From NCBI RefSeq assembly GCF_000971195.1, contig NZ_BBLZ01000008.1, forward strand, positions 99,747 through 163,746: DNA of 64,000 nt, in the 5' to 3' direction. Both the position numbers and the translations under genes were made by a program. The notes under the pieces are model-generated. The model was not told the origin of the DNA. It saw nothing but the letters and a program-made list of their open reading frames with translations, and ran no database searches. The first letter of the stretch is position 1, and the number at the start of each line of letters is the position of its first letter. Below are positions 15,382 to 24,555 of the stretch, piece by piece. Source of the stretch: Demequina soli (lineage in GTDB: Bacteria > Actinomycetota > Actinomycetes > Actinomycetales > Demequinaceae).

Positions 15382-18300
15382 TCAGGAAGCACCGATCGCG
15401 GCGAGGCCCCGCGCGGTCGCGCCCGGGTCCTCGCCCGCGCGCAGCGGCGACAAGGTGAACGCGAGCATGTGGGGCTCGTCGCCTGCAACCGTCGCGAACG
15501 GCAGCGCGCGCTCGCCCCACGTGAGCCCGAGGCCCTGCTGCACCGCGTCCACCGACAGGTGCACCAGGCCGTCCGGCTCGAGCTCGAAGGGACGACCGGC
15601 CGCCTCGATCGCGGCCTCCGTCACCGGGAGCGTCGCGGCCTCGAGCGGCGCGACGCCCGCGGCGATCAGCAGCCCGGCCCCCGCATCGTCCGTCACGGCC
15701 CACCACTCGACGCCCGTGTGGTTGCCGGTTGCCTGCGGGACCACGTACGGGAACACCTGATCCGCGACGGTGGAGGTCCACAGGGAGGTCAGCTGCCCCG
15801 CGTGGCGGTCGCCCCAGCTCTCGCCCGGCCCGCGCCCGAGCCACGTGAGGTGCTGGTACATGCCGGGGAGCGTCAACTCCATCCCGACGGCCGGGATCTC
15901 GAAGGCGCGCGAGGTGGCTCCCAGGGTCGCATCGACCGCGATCGCCCCGTCGCCCGTGACCGTGTAGGTCGCGTTCCACGAAGGGTCGCCGGTGGCGGGG
16001 ACCGTGGCGGTCACGTCGAGCGTCACGGCGTCCGCGGACCGGGAGACGATGCGCACGTCGACGTCCTCGAGCGCCTCGCCCGCGCCCTCCCAGGAGCGGG
16101 CGTTGTCGGTGACGCCGTTGAGCAGGTCGTTCTGCGTGGGGGCGCGCCAGAAGTCGGGGTGCCAGGGCTCGGCGAGCAGGTCGGCGCCGTCGACGGCGTA
16201 GGAGGTGAGCGCCCCGGTCGCGGTGGAGAAGGCCGCGGTGAAGCCCTCGCCGGTCACGGTGATCGCGTCGCCCGAGTCGTCGACGGCCACCCGTCCCGAC
16301 GTGGAAGGCACGGCGGCGGTCCCGGTGTCCCACGGCATCGTCGTCTGCAGCGAGGCGACCACGTGCCCGGCCGAGGCCCACGCGCTGTCGGAAGCGAGCG
16401 CGAAGGACACCGTCACCCGGTAGGTCGCGCCGGCCACCGGGTCGGCAGGCGCGGTGACGGGAACGTCGACCCAGCCCGTCGAGCCCGGCGCGAGCGACAC
16501 CACGAGCGACCCCGAGTCGACGGGCACGCCGTCGGCCTCGAGCGTCCAGGTGGCCGCGAGCTCAGACAGGTCCGTGAAAAGATGCTCGTTGCGCACCTGG
16601 ATCCGCGACCCGTCGGAGGACACCAGCTCGACGGGCGCGTACACGGCGGCGAGGTCCGCCAGCTCGGGCTGCGGCACCCGGTCGGGGTTGACCACCCCGT
16701 TGAGCGTCCACGGCCCGTCCGTCGGGGCGTCGCCCCAGTCGGAGCCGTAGGACAGGTAGGTCGACCCGGCGGGCGCATCGTCCGCCACGGGAAGCGCGCC
16801 CACCCCGCCGTCGATCGGCAGGCGGATCGCCTGGTCCGCCCACTGCCACACGAAGCCGCCCTGCATCTCCGGGTTGGTGTCGATGACCTGCCAGAACTCC
16901 TCGATGCCACCCAGGGCGTTCCCGAGCGCGTGCTGGTACTCGGTCATGATCCACGGGCGCCCGGCGGTGGTCGCGGCGCGCTCCTCGAGCGTCGACAGGT
17001 ACGGATAGAACACCCCGTCGACGTCCGCGACCGTGCTGTCCTCCTGGAAATGGACCAGCCGTCCGGGATCGACGGACCGCAGCCAGTCGGCGGCCTCCGC
17101 GAAGATCTCGCCCGGCCCGACCTCGTTGCCCAGCGACCACCACAGGACCGACGGGTGATTCTTGTCGCGCTCGTACAGGCTGACGATGCGGTCCATCACG
17201 GCGGCGTCCCACTCGGGGGCGCCGTCGGGGAACCGCCGCAGCTCGTGGGTCTCGAGGTTCGCCTCATCGAGGACGTACATGCCGATCTCGTCGGCGAGGC
17301 GGTAGAGGTCCGGGCTCGCCGGGTAGTGCGACGTGCGCACCGCCGTGATGTTGTGCTGACGCATGAGCAGCAGGTCCTCACGGGTCTGCTCCTCGGTGAA
17401 GGCCTGCCCGGTGTCGGGACTCATCTCGGAGCGGTTGACGCCCTTGATGTCGAGCGGCATGCCGTTGAGGGTCATGAGCCCGTCCACGATCCCGAACTCG
17501 CGGATCCCCACGCGCGTCGCGACCGTCTCGGTCACCTCGCCGCCCTCGAGGAGCTCGTAGACGAGCGTGTAGAGGTACGGGTCCTCGGCGGACCACAGGC
17601 GGGCGTCGGGCACGTCGATGGTGGACGATGCGCCGGTCGCCTCCCCGACGACGGCACCCTCGGCGTCGTGCAGCGTGGCGCGGACGGTCGCGTCCCCGAC
17701 GACCTCGACGTCGGCGTGGACGGTGGCGGAGGCGAGGTCGTCCGCGACGTGGGTGGTGACGGTGTGGTCGGCGAGGTAGGTCAGCGGCGTCGAGTAGAGG
17801 TCGACGCTGCGGAAGATGCCGGACAGGTCGATCTGGTCCTGGTTCTCGAGCCACGAGCCGTCGGACCAGCGGTGCACCAGCACCGCGATCGTGTTGGCGC
17901 CGGGATGCACCGCTGCGGTGACGTCGAACTCCGCGGGCGAGTAGCTGCTCTCGCTGTACCCGACCTCGATCCCGTTGACCCACACCGTGTACGCGGACTT
18001 CACGCCCTGGAAGGCGAGCACCGTGCGGCGGCCGTCCCAGGCGTCCGGGACGTCGAACGAGCGGCGGTACGAGCCGACCGAGTTGCCCTCATCCGGGATG
18101 GTGAAGGGGTCGAGCTCCCCGTAGGCCTCCCAGGGGTACTCCTCGTTGAGGTAGACGAGGTCGTGCGTGGCCTGGTCGCCGTAGCCGTCGAGCTGCCACT
18201 GGTGGGGCACCTCGACGGTGTCCCACCCCGAAACGTCGACGGCGGGGTCCACGAAGCCGGTGTCCGCGTCCGACGCCGAAGGCGACCAGCGGAAGCTCCA

Positions 18301-18543
18301 CTCGCCGTCGAGGTCGAGGCGCCACGGCGAGGCCTGCTCGGCCTCGTAGGCGCCCTCGGCCAGGACGGTCGCCGCGTCTGCGACGGGCACCGCGCGTGCG
18401 GCGGCATCGAGGCGACCCTCCTGGTAGACGCCGGGAGTCCCGGCCCAGGGCGTGGAGGACGCACCCGTGAGCGTCGCGGCGACCACCAGTCCGGCGGTCG
18501 CCGCGCACAGCAGGACCAGGCCCGCCCAGGCGCGCGTCCTCAC
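15382..18543 (-). CDS. Exported GH2 beta-galactosidase (LacZ-like)
   Basis: A 1053-residue glycoside hydrolase family 2 enzyme for terminal beta-galactosides. An N-terminal hydrophobic segment (about residues 7-27) acts as a signal peptide or anchor, unlike cytoplasmic LacZ. Domain order follows LacZ: sugar-binding jelly roll (VPHQWQLDGYG...), immunoglobulin-like domain, TIM barrel, a second Ig-like domain and a Bgal_small_N beta-sandwich. The acid/base is Glu474 in WSLGNEVG and the nucleophile Glu535 in MTEYQHALGN; TSHYP and DEANLETH are kept. The LacZ block RGVNRHEH is changed to KGVNRSEM, losing a substrate-contacting His, which may shift specificity. No sortase or wall-binding motif is seen. 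It starts only 22 bases after the purL stop, so it may be read through from purL. Confidence 0.92.
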   Translation of the reverse strand: MRTRAWAGLVLLCAATAGLVVAATLTGASSTPWAGTPGVYQEGRLDAAARAVPVADAATVLAEGAYEAEQASPWRLDLDGEWSFRWSPSASDADTGFVDPAVDVSGWDTVEVPHQWQLDGYGDQATHDLVYLNEEYPWEAYGELDPFTIPDEGNSVGSYRRSFDVPDAWDGRRTVLAFQGVKSAYTVWVNGIEVGYSESSYSPAEFDVTAAVHPGANTIAVLVHRWSDGSWLENQDQIDLSGIFRSVDLYSTPLTYLADHTVTTHVADDLASATVHADVEVVGDATVRATLHDAEGAVVGEATGASSTIDVPDARLWSAEDPYLYTLVYELLEGGEVTETVATRVGIREFGIVDGLMTLNGMPLDIKGVNRSEMSPDTGQAFTEEQTREDLLLMRQHNITAVRTSHYPASPDLYRLADEIGMYVLDEANLETHELRRFPDGAPEWDAAVMDRIVSLYERDKNHPSVLWWSLGNEVGPGEIFAEAADWLRSVDPGRLVHFQEDSTVADVDGVFYPYLSTLEERAATTAGRPWIMTEYQHALGNALGGIEEFWQVIDTNPEMQGGFVWQWADQAIRLPIDGGVGALPVADDAPAGSTYLSYGSDWGDAPTDGPWTLNGVVNPDRVPQPELADLAAVYAPVELVSSDGSRIQVRNEHLFTDLSELAATWTLEADGVPVDSGSLVVSLAPGSTGWVDVPVTAPADPVAGATYRVTVSFALASDSAWASAGHVVASLQTTMPWDTGTAAVPSTSGRVAVDDSGDAITVTGEGFTAAFSTATGALTSYAVDGADLLAEPWHPDFWRAPTQNDLLNGVTDNARSWEGAGEALEDVDVRIVSRSADAVTLDVTATVPATGDPSWNATYTVTGDGAIAVDATLGATSRAFEIPAVGMELTLPGMYQHLTWLGRGPGESWGDRHAGQLTSLWTSTVADQVFPYVVPQATGNHTGVEWWAVTDDAGAGLLIAAGVAPLEAATLPVTEAAIEAAGRPFELEPDGLVHLSVDAVQQGLGLTWGERALPFATVAGDEPHMLAFTLSPLRAGEDPGATARGLAAIGAS

Positions 18544-18565
18544 GTGCCCCTACCCGCGCATCGTC

Positions 18566-20872
18566 CTACGCGAAGCGTGCGGGAAGCGGGGCCTCCCAGG
18601 CCTCCTGGAGCTCGGCGACGCCGACCTCGAACTGGCCCTGGACGTCGATGACGTCGCCGCCGGTGACGCCGACGCGGGCGAACGGCACGCCGCGCGCCTC
18701 GAGCATCGCCACGAAGCGGGGCTCCTCGGTGCGCGGGACGGTCAGCAGCGCGCGGCCCTGCGACTCCGAGAAGAGCGCCTGCGCGGGGGTCAGCCCGTCG
18801 CGCTCGCAGATCTCGTCGAGGACGATGCGCGCGCCGACGCCGTAGCGCAGCGAGCCGTACGCGGCCGCGGCCGCGATGCCGCCCTCCGAGACGTCGCGGG
18901 CGGCGTCGACGAGGCCGTCGCGCGAGCAGGCGATGAGGATCTCGGCGAGCTCCTTCTCCCACGCGAGGTCGAGCACGGGCGGCAGTCCGCCGAGGTGACC
19001 GTGCGTGGCGGCGAGCTCGGAGCCGTCGAGCTCCGGCTTGGTGGTGCCGACCAGGAACAGCAGCTGGCCGTCCTCGCGCCAGCCCGACGGGGTCGCGCGG
19101 GCGACGTCGTCGAGGATGCCGAGGATGCCGACGATCGCGGTCGGGTTGATCGAGGAGTCGATGCGGCCCGGCTCACCGGTGCCGTTGTAGAGCGAGACGT
19201 TGCCGCCCGTGACCGGGACGCCGAGCTCCTGGCACGCGTCCGCGAGGCCGCGGATGGCCTCGGCGAACTGCCACATCGAGTCGGGGTCCTCGGGCGAGCC
19301 GAAGTTGAGGCCGTCGGTGACGGCGGTCGGCTCGGCGCCGGCGATCGCGACGCCGCGGAAGGCGGCCGCGACGGACTGGCGCGCGCCGCTGTACGGGTCG
19401 AGCTTCGTGAAACGGTCGTTGGAGCGGGTCGCGATGGCGACGCCGCGGCCGGTCTCCTCGTCGATGCGGACCACGCCGGCGGTGTCGGGGCGCGACGCGG
19501 CGGTGTTGCCCTGGACGTAGCGGTCGTACTGGTGCGTGATCCACTCTCGCGAGGCCATGTTGTCGCTGGTGAGCAGCGTCATGAACGCCTGCTTGAGGGC
19601 GTCGCCGTCGGTCGGCAGGGCCGCCGCGAAGCGGTCGGCCTGGAGCCCGTCCATCCACGCGGGACGGTGGAACGGACGGTCGTACACAGGGCCGTCGTGC
19701 GCGACGGTGCGCGGGTCCACGTCGACGATGCGCTGACCGTGGTGGTCGATGGTGAGGCGGCCCGAGTCGTTGACCTCGCCGACCACGGCGGACTCGATGT
19801 CCCACTTGCCGGTGATCGCGAGGAACTGCTCGAGCTTCTCGGGCGTGACCACCGCCATCATGCGCTCCTGCGACTCCGACATGAGGATCTCGCCGGCGTT
19901 CAGGGTGGGGTCGCGCAGCAGGACGTCGTCGAGCCACACGTGCATGCCGCCCGAGCCGTTGGAGGCGAGCTCCGAGGTCGCGCACGAGATGCCGGCCGCG
20001 CCGAGGTCCTGGATGCCCTGGACCACGTCGGCCGCGAACAGCTCGAGGCAGCACTCGATGAGCACCTTCTCCATGAAGGGGTCGCCCACCTGGACGGACG
20101 GGCGCTTCGCGGGGACGCCGTCCTCGAACGTCTCGGACGCGAGGATCGAGGCGCCGCCGATGCCGTCGCCGCCGGTGCGGGCGCCGAACAGGACGACCTT
20201 GTTGCCCACGCCCTCGGCGGACGCGAGGTGGATGTCCTCGTGCTTCATCTTGCCCACGCACAGCGCGTTGACGAGGGGGTTGCCCTGGTAGCAGGAGTCG
20301 AAGCGCGCGCCGCCGCCGATGTTGGGCAGGCCGAGCGAGTTGCCGTAGCCGCCGACGCCGGAGACCACGCCGTGGACCACGCGGGCCGTGTCGGGGTGGT
20401 CGATCGCGCCGAAGCGCAGCTCGTCCATGCCGGCGACCGGGCGGGCGCCCATCGCGAGGATGTCGCGGACGATGCCGCCGACGCCGGTCGCGGCGCCCTG
20501 GTGCGGCTCGACGTAGGACGGGTGGTTGTGCGACTCCACCTTGAACGTGACGGCCCAGCCGTCGCCGATGTCGACCACGCCGGCGTTCTCGCCGATGCCG
20601 ACCATGAGGCGCTGCTTCATCTCCGGCGTGGTCTTCTCGCCGAACTGGCGCAGGTGCACCTTGGAGGACTTGTACGAGCAGTGCTCCGACCACATGACGG
20701 AGTACATCGCGAGCTCCGCGTTGGTGGGCCGGCGACCGAGCAGGTCGCGGATGCGCTGGTACTCGTCGTGCTTGAGGCCCAGCTCTCCCCAGGGCTGCTC
20801 CTGGTCGGGGGTCTTCTCCGCGTAGCCGACGGTGTCGAGCTGGGCGGCGGTGGGCTGGAGCGCGTCGGTCAT
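18566..20872 (-). CDS. purL: Phosphoribosylformylglycinamidine synthase subunit PurL
   Basis: The 768-residue small-type PurL is the ATP-dependent synthetase subunit that converts FGAR to FGAM with ammonia from PurQ; PurS bridges them. Motifs include [12 protein letters not shown] near the N-terminus, [14 protein letters not shown] (here [10 protein letters not shown]), [13 protein letters not shown], and the C-terminal AIRS-like domain with AARDVSEGG. purS and purQ are on the same strand about 27 kb upstream, so the three subunits of one complex are split. A TAGGAT -10 near 20913 and GAGGA before the ATG suggest its own promoter with a short leader. Confidence 0.98.
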   Translation of the reverse strand: MTDALQPTAAQLDTVGYAEKTPDQEQPWGELGLKHDEYQRIRDLLGRRPTNAELAMYSVMWSEHCSYKSSKVHLRQFGEKTTPEMKQRLMVGIGENAGVVDIGDGWAVTFKVESHNHPSYVEPHQGAATGVGGIVRDILAMGARPVAGMDELRFGAIDHPDTARVVHGVVSGVGGYGNSLGLPNIGGGARFDSCYQGNPLVNALCVGKMKHEDIHLASAEGVGNKVVLFGARTGGDGIGGASILASETFEDGVPAKRPSVQVGDPFMEKVLIECCLELFAADVVQGIQDLGAAGISCATSELASNGSGGMHVWLDDVLLRDPTLNAGEILMSESQERMMAVVTPEKLEQFLAITGKWDIESAVVGEVNDSGRLTIDHHGQRIVDVDPRTVAHDGPVYDRPFHRPAWMDGLQADRFAAALPTDGDALKQAFMTLLTSDNMASREWITHQYDRYVQGNTAASRPDTAGVVRIDEETGRGVAIATRSNDRFTKLDPYSGARQSVAAAFRGVAIAGAEPTAVTDGLNFGSPEDPDSMWQFAEAIRGLADACQELGVPVTGGNVSLYNGTGEPGRIDSSINPTAIVGILGILDDVARATPSGWREDGQLLFLVGTTKPELDGSELAATHGHLGGLPPVLDLAWEKELAEILIACSRDGLVDAARDVSEGGIAAAAAYGSLRYGVGARIVLDEICERDGLTPAQALFSESQGRALLTVPRTEEPRFVAMLEARGVPFARVGVTGGDVIDVQGQFEVGVAELQEAWEAPLPARFA

Positions 20873-20949
20873 GAAGTCCTCATGGGTGGTGCCGGCGGTG
20901 ACCCGGCAATCCTATCCGCGCGCCCGGACCCCCACGGCCCGGAGGGCGG

Positions 20950-21495
20950 TCAGTTCCTCACGGTCGGGAAGTGCACGGTCGAGCCCGGCTCGACGAGGAC
21001 CACCGAGTCCGCGGCGCCGCACATCGCGGTCCACGTGTCGGCGAGGGCCGCGTCGGCCGGTGCGCCCGGGTCGAGCATGCGGCCCACGATCGGGTCGCCG
21101 CCCAGGTCGAATCCGTCCGCCACCGCCAGTCCATCGGGACCGCGCAGCGACGCGACGGCGCCGCCGCCACCCGCCCCGATGCCCGGGATGGACGCGCTCC
21201 ACCCGTCGACGAGCAGCAGCCCGGCGGTGGTGCCGTCGCTGAGCGTCGCGGTGGGGCACGCGGTGAAGAGCCCGTGCGACGCGACCTGCGCGTACCCGGC
21301 GACCTCGAGCGCCTCGCCGGACCAGTCCGTCGCGGCGTAGGTGGGCACGTGGGCGGGACGCTCCCAGAACGCCGCCGTGAAGACGAGCGCGAGCGCGACG
21401 CCCGCGACGATCACGCCCGCGAGCGCGGCCCGCCTGGTGGGCGCCTGCCTGCGGATCGGCGCGTCCTCGCGCGCCTGGGCCGCCTCGGCGCTCAC
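20950..21495 (-). CDS. Membrane-anchored protein, paralogue of the upstream gene
   Basis: A 181-residue protein starting at GTG 21495 (GTGA overlap with the upstream gene). A cytoplasmic N-terminus is followed by one membrane helix (LAGVIVAGVALALVFTAAF) and an extracytoplasmic domain. It shares with its neighbour PTY-A-DWSGEA, a single Cys early in the domain, a central W, and the ending VGRMLDPGAPADAALADTWTAMCGAA. The two conserved Cys could form a disulfide. Family not recognised. Confidence 0.75.
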   Translation of the reverse strand: MSAEAAQAREDAPIRRQAPTRRAALAGVIVAGVALALVFTAAFWERPAHVPTYAATDWSGEALEVAGYAQVASHGLFTACPTATLSDGTTAGLLLVDGWSASIPGIGAGGGGAVASLRGPDGLAVADGFDLGGDPIVGRMLDPGAPADAALADTWTAMCGAADSVVLVEPGSTVHFPTVRN

Positions 21496-22046
21496 AGCTC
21501 GCCGCCCGTGAGTCCCTGGGGAGCGGCCTGCACCACGGCGTCCACCGCCGCGCCGCACCGGTCCGTCCATGCCTGGGCAAGCGCCGCATCGTCCGGATCC
21601 GCCGGGTCGAGGACGCGTCCCGAGACCTCGATCGCGCTCGAGCCGTCGCCGGGCGCCTCGAGGATCACTCCGTCGCGGCCGTGCTGGAGCCGGGGCACGG
21701 GGTCCTCGGACACCTGGCCGCTCACCACCGGCCACGTGCCGCGCCACGTGTCGGCGACCAGCACGCCCACGTTCGCGGAGCCCTCGACGGCGATCGCCAT
21801 CGTGCACATCGTGCCGCCCGCGGTGGGCTCGGCGGTGAGCCCGTCCGCGACGGGCGCCGCGTCGCCCGACCAGTCCGCGGCCGGGTAGGTGGGCAGCGTC
21901 GCGTCCCTCCACTCGACGCTGCCCGATCCACGGCCGAGCATCGCGAGCGCGACGAGCATGGTCACGACGAGCGTGAGCGAGATGATGATCCCCGCGACGG
22001 CAGCGCCGCGGTGTGGCGCGTCGATGCGCCCGTTGGTGTCCCCCAT
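21492..22046 (-). CDS. Membrane-anchored protein, tandem paralogue
   Basis: A 184-residue protein with one N-terminal helix (VAGIIISLTLVVTMLVALAML) and an extracytoplasmic domain with LPTYPAADWSGDA, Cys in TMCTMAI and VLDPADPDDAALAQAWTDRCGAA, all shared with the downstream gene. I chose ATG 22046 (MGDTNGR), with AGGA 8 bases upstream; ATG 22067 and 22109 are alternatives. The pair lies upstream of purL on the same strand. Function unknown. Confidence 0.72.
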   Translation of the reverse strand: MGDTNGRIDAPHRGAAVAGIIISLTLVVTMLVALAMLGRGSGSVEWRDATLPTYPAADWSGDAAPVADGLTAEPTAGGTMCTMAIAVEGSANVGVLVADTWRGTWPVVSGQVSEDPVPRLQHGRDGVILEAPGDGSSAIEVSGRVLDPADPDDAALAQAWTDRCGAAVDAVVQAAPQGLTGGEL

Positions 22047-22128
22047 GGGGTCATCCTGCACCCCCATCGAGGGTTTGACCAGGGATGTCGCCGCCTCACG
22101 GCGCGCCACGGGGCCTCACCCACAGCCC

Positions 22129-22161
22129 CGTACAGTCGACCGCGCGAAACGTACAATCGAC
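22129..22161. promoter_or_regulatory. Direct-repeat operator over the Phd/RelE promoter
   Basis: Two copies of CGTACARTCGAC (22129-22140 and 22150-22161) are spaced 21 bases start to start, two helical turns. The second copy contains TACAAT (22152-22157), the probable -10, which leaves 6 bases to the antitoxin ATG; the first covers the -35 position. Antitoxin binding would directly block RNA polymerase. Confidence 0.7.
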
Positions 22162-22163
22162 GA

Positions 22164-22415
22164 ATGGTCGAGATCGTCCCCGTGTCACGGGCTCGCGCCG
22201 AGCTGCGCAGCGTGATCGAGCGCGCCCAGGAGCGCGCGATCTTCCTCGAGCGCCGCGGCGCCATCGAGGCGGTGGTCATCAGCCCGCACATGTACGAGCG
22301 GATGATCGAGGCGCTCGAAGATGCCGAGGACATCGCGGCCGCCGAGGCCGCGCTCGCGGAGGATGGCGAGTCGATCCCTTGGGAGCAGGTCAAGGCCGAG
22401 CTCGGCTGGACGTGA
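22164..22415 (+). CDS. Phd/YefM-family antitoxin
   Basis: An 83-residue antitoxin: VEIVPVSRARAELRSVIERA and RRGAIEAVVISPHMYERMIEALED form the Phd/YefM DNA-binding fold, followed by an acidic Ala/Glu-rich arm (AAAEAALAEDGESIPWEQVKAEL) that should bind the toxin. The ATG at 22164 follows TACAAT by 6 bases, so the message is probably leaderless. The toxin gene follows with a 4-base overlap. Confidence 0.88.
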   Translation: MVEIVPVSRARAELRSVIERAQERAIFLERRGAIEAVVISPHMYERMIEALEDAEDIAAAEAALAEDGESIPWEQVKAELGWT

Positions 22416-22669
22416 CCTACCGCGTCACGCTGCGCCCGTCCGCCGCGAAGGCGCTCGCGCGGATCCAGGCGCGCGACCAGGCACGGATCCGAGGCGCGAT
22501 CGAGCTGCTCGCACAGGATCCGCGGCCGCCGGCATCCAGGCGGCTGGTCGACAGCGCCTTCTTCCGGGTCCGGATCGGCGACTACCGGGTCATCTACTCG
22601 ATCGATGACGGCGTGCTCGTGGTCGTCGTGCTCGCTGTCGGCCACCGGCGCGAGGTCTACCGGCGCTGA
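22412..22669 (+). CDS. RelE/ParE-superfamily toxin
   Basis: An 85-residue toxin starting at GTG 22412 inside the antitoxin stop (GTGA). The family pattern is clear: RVTLRPSAAKALARIQ, basic centre, then FFRVRIGDYRVIYSID and VVVVLAVGHRREVYRR, matching RelE-type mRNA interferases (Arg residues and terminal Tyr). This is the third type II module in the first 23 kb. Confidence 0.92.
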   Translation: MTYRVTLRPSAAKALARIQARDQARIRGAIELLAQDPRPPASRRLVDSAFFRVRIGDYRVIYSIDDGVLVVVVLAVGHRREVYRR

Positions 22670-22684
22670 GGCACGCGAACCGGG

Positions 22685-23953
22685 CTACGCCAGCGCCTCC
22701 GCGACCGCGTCCGCGAGCGTCTCGGCGGACAGGCCCGGGCCGTGAACGTGGACGCCCTCGGCGTCCTCCCACAGCACGCGGTCCACGCCAGGCAGCAGCC
22801 CGAGTGCGTCCGCCACGGCCTGCATGCGTGCCTCGGTGAGGGACTCGACCACACGCGGGTGCAGCGCCACGGTGTACGTGTAGTCGTCCAGCCACGGGGT
22901 CTGCACGGTGACGGTGGCGTCCCAGCCGTCCACCTCGATGGTGCGCACGGCGAGGTCCTGGTGCTTGCCCAGGCGCTCGAGGAACGGCGCGCGCAGCAGC
23001 AGGCCGCGGCGGTCGTCCTCGGTGAGCGGGGCATCGTCCGGGCGCGAGGGGAGCTCGGTCCGGGCGGCGCCGCGCAGCGCGGCCAGCACCTCGACGGTGA
23101 GCAGGCCCGGCGCCCACACCTCGAGCACGTGGTGGCTGCGGAACGCCACCCGGGAGATCCCGGGGGCGGCGTCGCAGCCGCGGAGGAAGCGCAGCAGCGC
23201 GGGCTCGTCGATCGCGCCGGCGGCGAGCATGACGATGGCGTGGTGCGTCGCGTCCGACGGCGTGCCGGGCGCGTGGCCGGGTCCCGCATCGTTCACCACG
23301 AGGCCCGGGTCGCCCTCGTGGACCGGGCCGAGCAGCGCGGATGCGGGCGCCGACGGCAGCTCGCTCGGGCGCACGGCCCGCTTGAAGAGGCCGCCGGACG
23401 GGATGAAGGACTCGCGCACGTCGGCCGGGGTGTCGAACGCCTCGTACGTGAGGGTCCCGGGCGAGGCGAACCACCGCAGCACGTCCTCGATCGAGTCCCA
23501 CGCGGCGCGGCCGTGGCCCATCGCCGCGACCGCGTGCGGCAGGAGCGCGATCGGCGGGCCGCCGGGGCCGAGCACCGGGTCGAGGTACGTGGGCGAGCCC
23601 TCGCGACGGTCGAGCCCCCACGTGAGCGGCTGGTGATCGTCGGCGAGGCCGCCCACGTAGACGAGCAGGCCGTCGATGAGGGCGGCGCCGTGCATCGTGA
23701 GCTCGCCGCCGAGCTCCGAGCGGTACGCCCAGTCGGGCTTGATCGCCGAGCGGTCGCGGCGCAGGTCGCGGGTCACCCAGTCGATGGTGGGGCGCAGCTC
23801 CGCGGGCGTGAAGTGGAGGTCGTGACCGGTCGCCTTGCGCAGGCGCGTCGCGAGGTACTCGGCGCTCTTCGGGCTCGCGGAGAGCCAGGCCTGGAACCAC
23901 GCGTCGGCCTCGTAGAAGCGGCGCGTGTCACCCTCGGACGTGAAGAAACCCAT
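22685..23953 (-). CDS. Unknown 422-residue cytoplasmic protein
   Basis: I do not recognise the family. There is no signal peptide or membrane helix. The N-terminal 90 residues are mixed helical (FYEADAWFQAWLSASPKSAEYLATRLRKATGHDLHF region), the centre is Pro/Gly-rich, and two later stretches resemble one another in layout (SHHVLEVWAPGLLTVEVLAAL and YTYTVALHPRVVESLTEARMQAVADAL regions). The gene is clearly real: a TAGCCT -10 box (23960-23965, minus strand) sits 6 bases before the ATG, and codon use matches the neighbours. It converges with the RelE toxin gene and is divergent from a phosphoribosyltransferase. Confidence 0.75.
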   Translation of the reverse strand: MGFFTSEGDTRRFYEADAWFQAWLSASPKSAEYLATRLRKATGHDLHFTPAELRPTIDWVTRDLRRDRSAIKPDWAYRSELGGELTMHGAALIDGLLVYVGGLADDHQPLTWGLDRREGSPTYLDPVLGPGGPPIALLPHAVAAMGHGRAAWDSIEDVLRWFASPGTLTYEAFDTPADVRESFIPSGGLFKRAVRPSELPSAPASALLGPVHEGDPGLVVNDAGPGHAPGTPSDATHHAIVMLAAGAIDEPALLRFLRGCDAAPGISRVAFRSHHVLEVWAPGLLTVEVLAALRGAARTELPSRPDDAPLTEDDRRGLLLRAPFLERLGKHQDLAVRTIEVDGWDATVTVQTPWLDDYTYTVALHPRVVESLTEARMQAVADALGLLPGVDRVLWEDAEGVHVHGPGLSAETLADAVAEALA

Positions 23954-24048
23954 CGGGCAAGGCTAATCGGGACCGCGGGCCGCCGGTGCGGGCGGCGGCG
24001 ATGGTTCAATGAGTGCCACGCCCCACACCGCCCTGCGAGGAGCCCCCG

Positions 24049-24552
24049 ATGACCGACACCCCCGAGCGCGAGATCCTCACCTGGCAGGGCTACGGCGACG
24101 CGTCGCGCGAGCTCGCGCAGGCGGTCGTCGACTCCGGCTACGAGCCCGACGTGGTGGTCGCGGTCGCCCGCGGCGGCCTGCCCGTGGGCGGCGCGATCTC
24201 GTACGCGCTGGGCACCAAGGGCGTCGGCACGCTCAACGTCGAGTTCTACACGGGCATCGACGAGCGTCTGCCCGCGCCGGTGCTGCTGCCGCCGCTGCTC
24301 GACACCGACGCGATGAAGGGTCTCAAGGTGCTGGTCGCGGACGACGTCGCCGACACCGGCGAGACCCTCGCGCTCGTGAAGGCCCTGATGGAGCAGCACG
24401 CGGGCGAGGTCCGCACGGTGGTCCTCTACGCGAAGTCGCACTCGATCATCGACCCCGACTACGTGTGGAAGCGCACCGACCTGTGGATCACGTTCCCGTG
24501 GTCTGCGCTCCCGCCCGTCAGCCCGAACAAGCCTCACCCCGAGGAGGGGTAG
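24049..24552 (+). CDS. Purine-type phosphoribosyltransferase
   Basis: A 167-residue type I phosphoribosyltransferase with the PRPP-binding loop VLVADDVADTGETL and an N-terminal VAVARGGLPVG. It resembles actinobacterial xanthine/hypoxanthine-guanine salvage enzymes and would transfer ribose-5-phosphate to a free purine base; the exact base is uncertain. ATG 24049 is preceded by GCGAGGAG and is preferred over the in-frame ATG at 24013. It ends 3 bases from the convergent glyoxalase-fold gene. Confidence 0.85.
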   Translation: MTDTPEREILTWQGYGDASRELAQAVVDSGYEPDVVVAVARGGLPVGGAISYALGTKGVGTLNVEFYTGIDERLPAPVLLPPLLDTDAMKGLKVLVADDVADTGETLALVKALMEQHAGEVRTVVLYAKSHSIIDPDYVWKRTDLWITFPWSALPPVSPNKPHPEEG

Positions 24553-24555
24553 GGC

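Noticed and set aside
15088-18651. Long antisense open frame of about 1190 codons opposite the beta-galactosidase
   Set aside because: It is a GC-rich shadow: composition is Arg/Gly/Val-rich low-complexity with no domain, and the opposite strand encodes a clear GH2 enzyme.
18452-21340. Long plus-strand frame opposite purL
   Set aside because: purL on the minus strand is certain, and this frame has no recognisable motif.
21681-22163. Longer start for the Phd-type antitoxin
   Set aside because: The upstream frame runs antisense to the membrane-protein gene and through the operator repeats; ATG 22164 fits family length and promoter.
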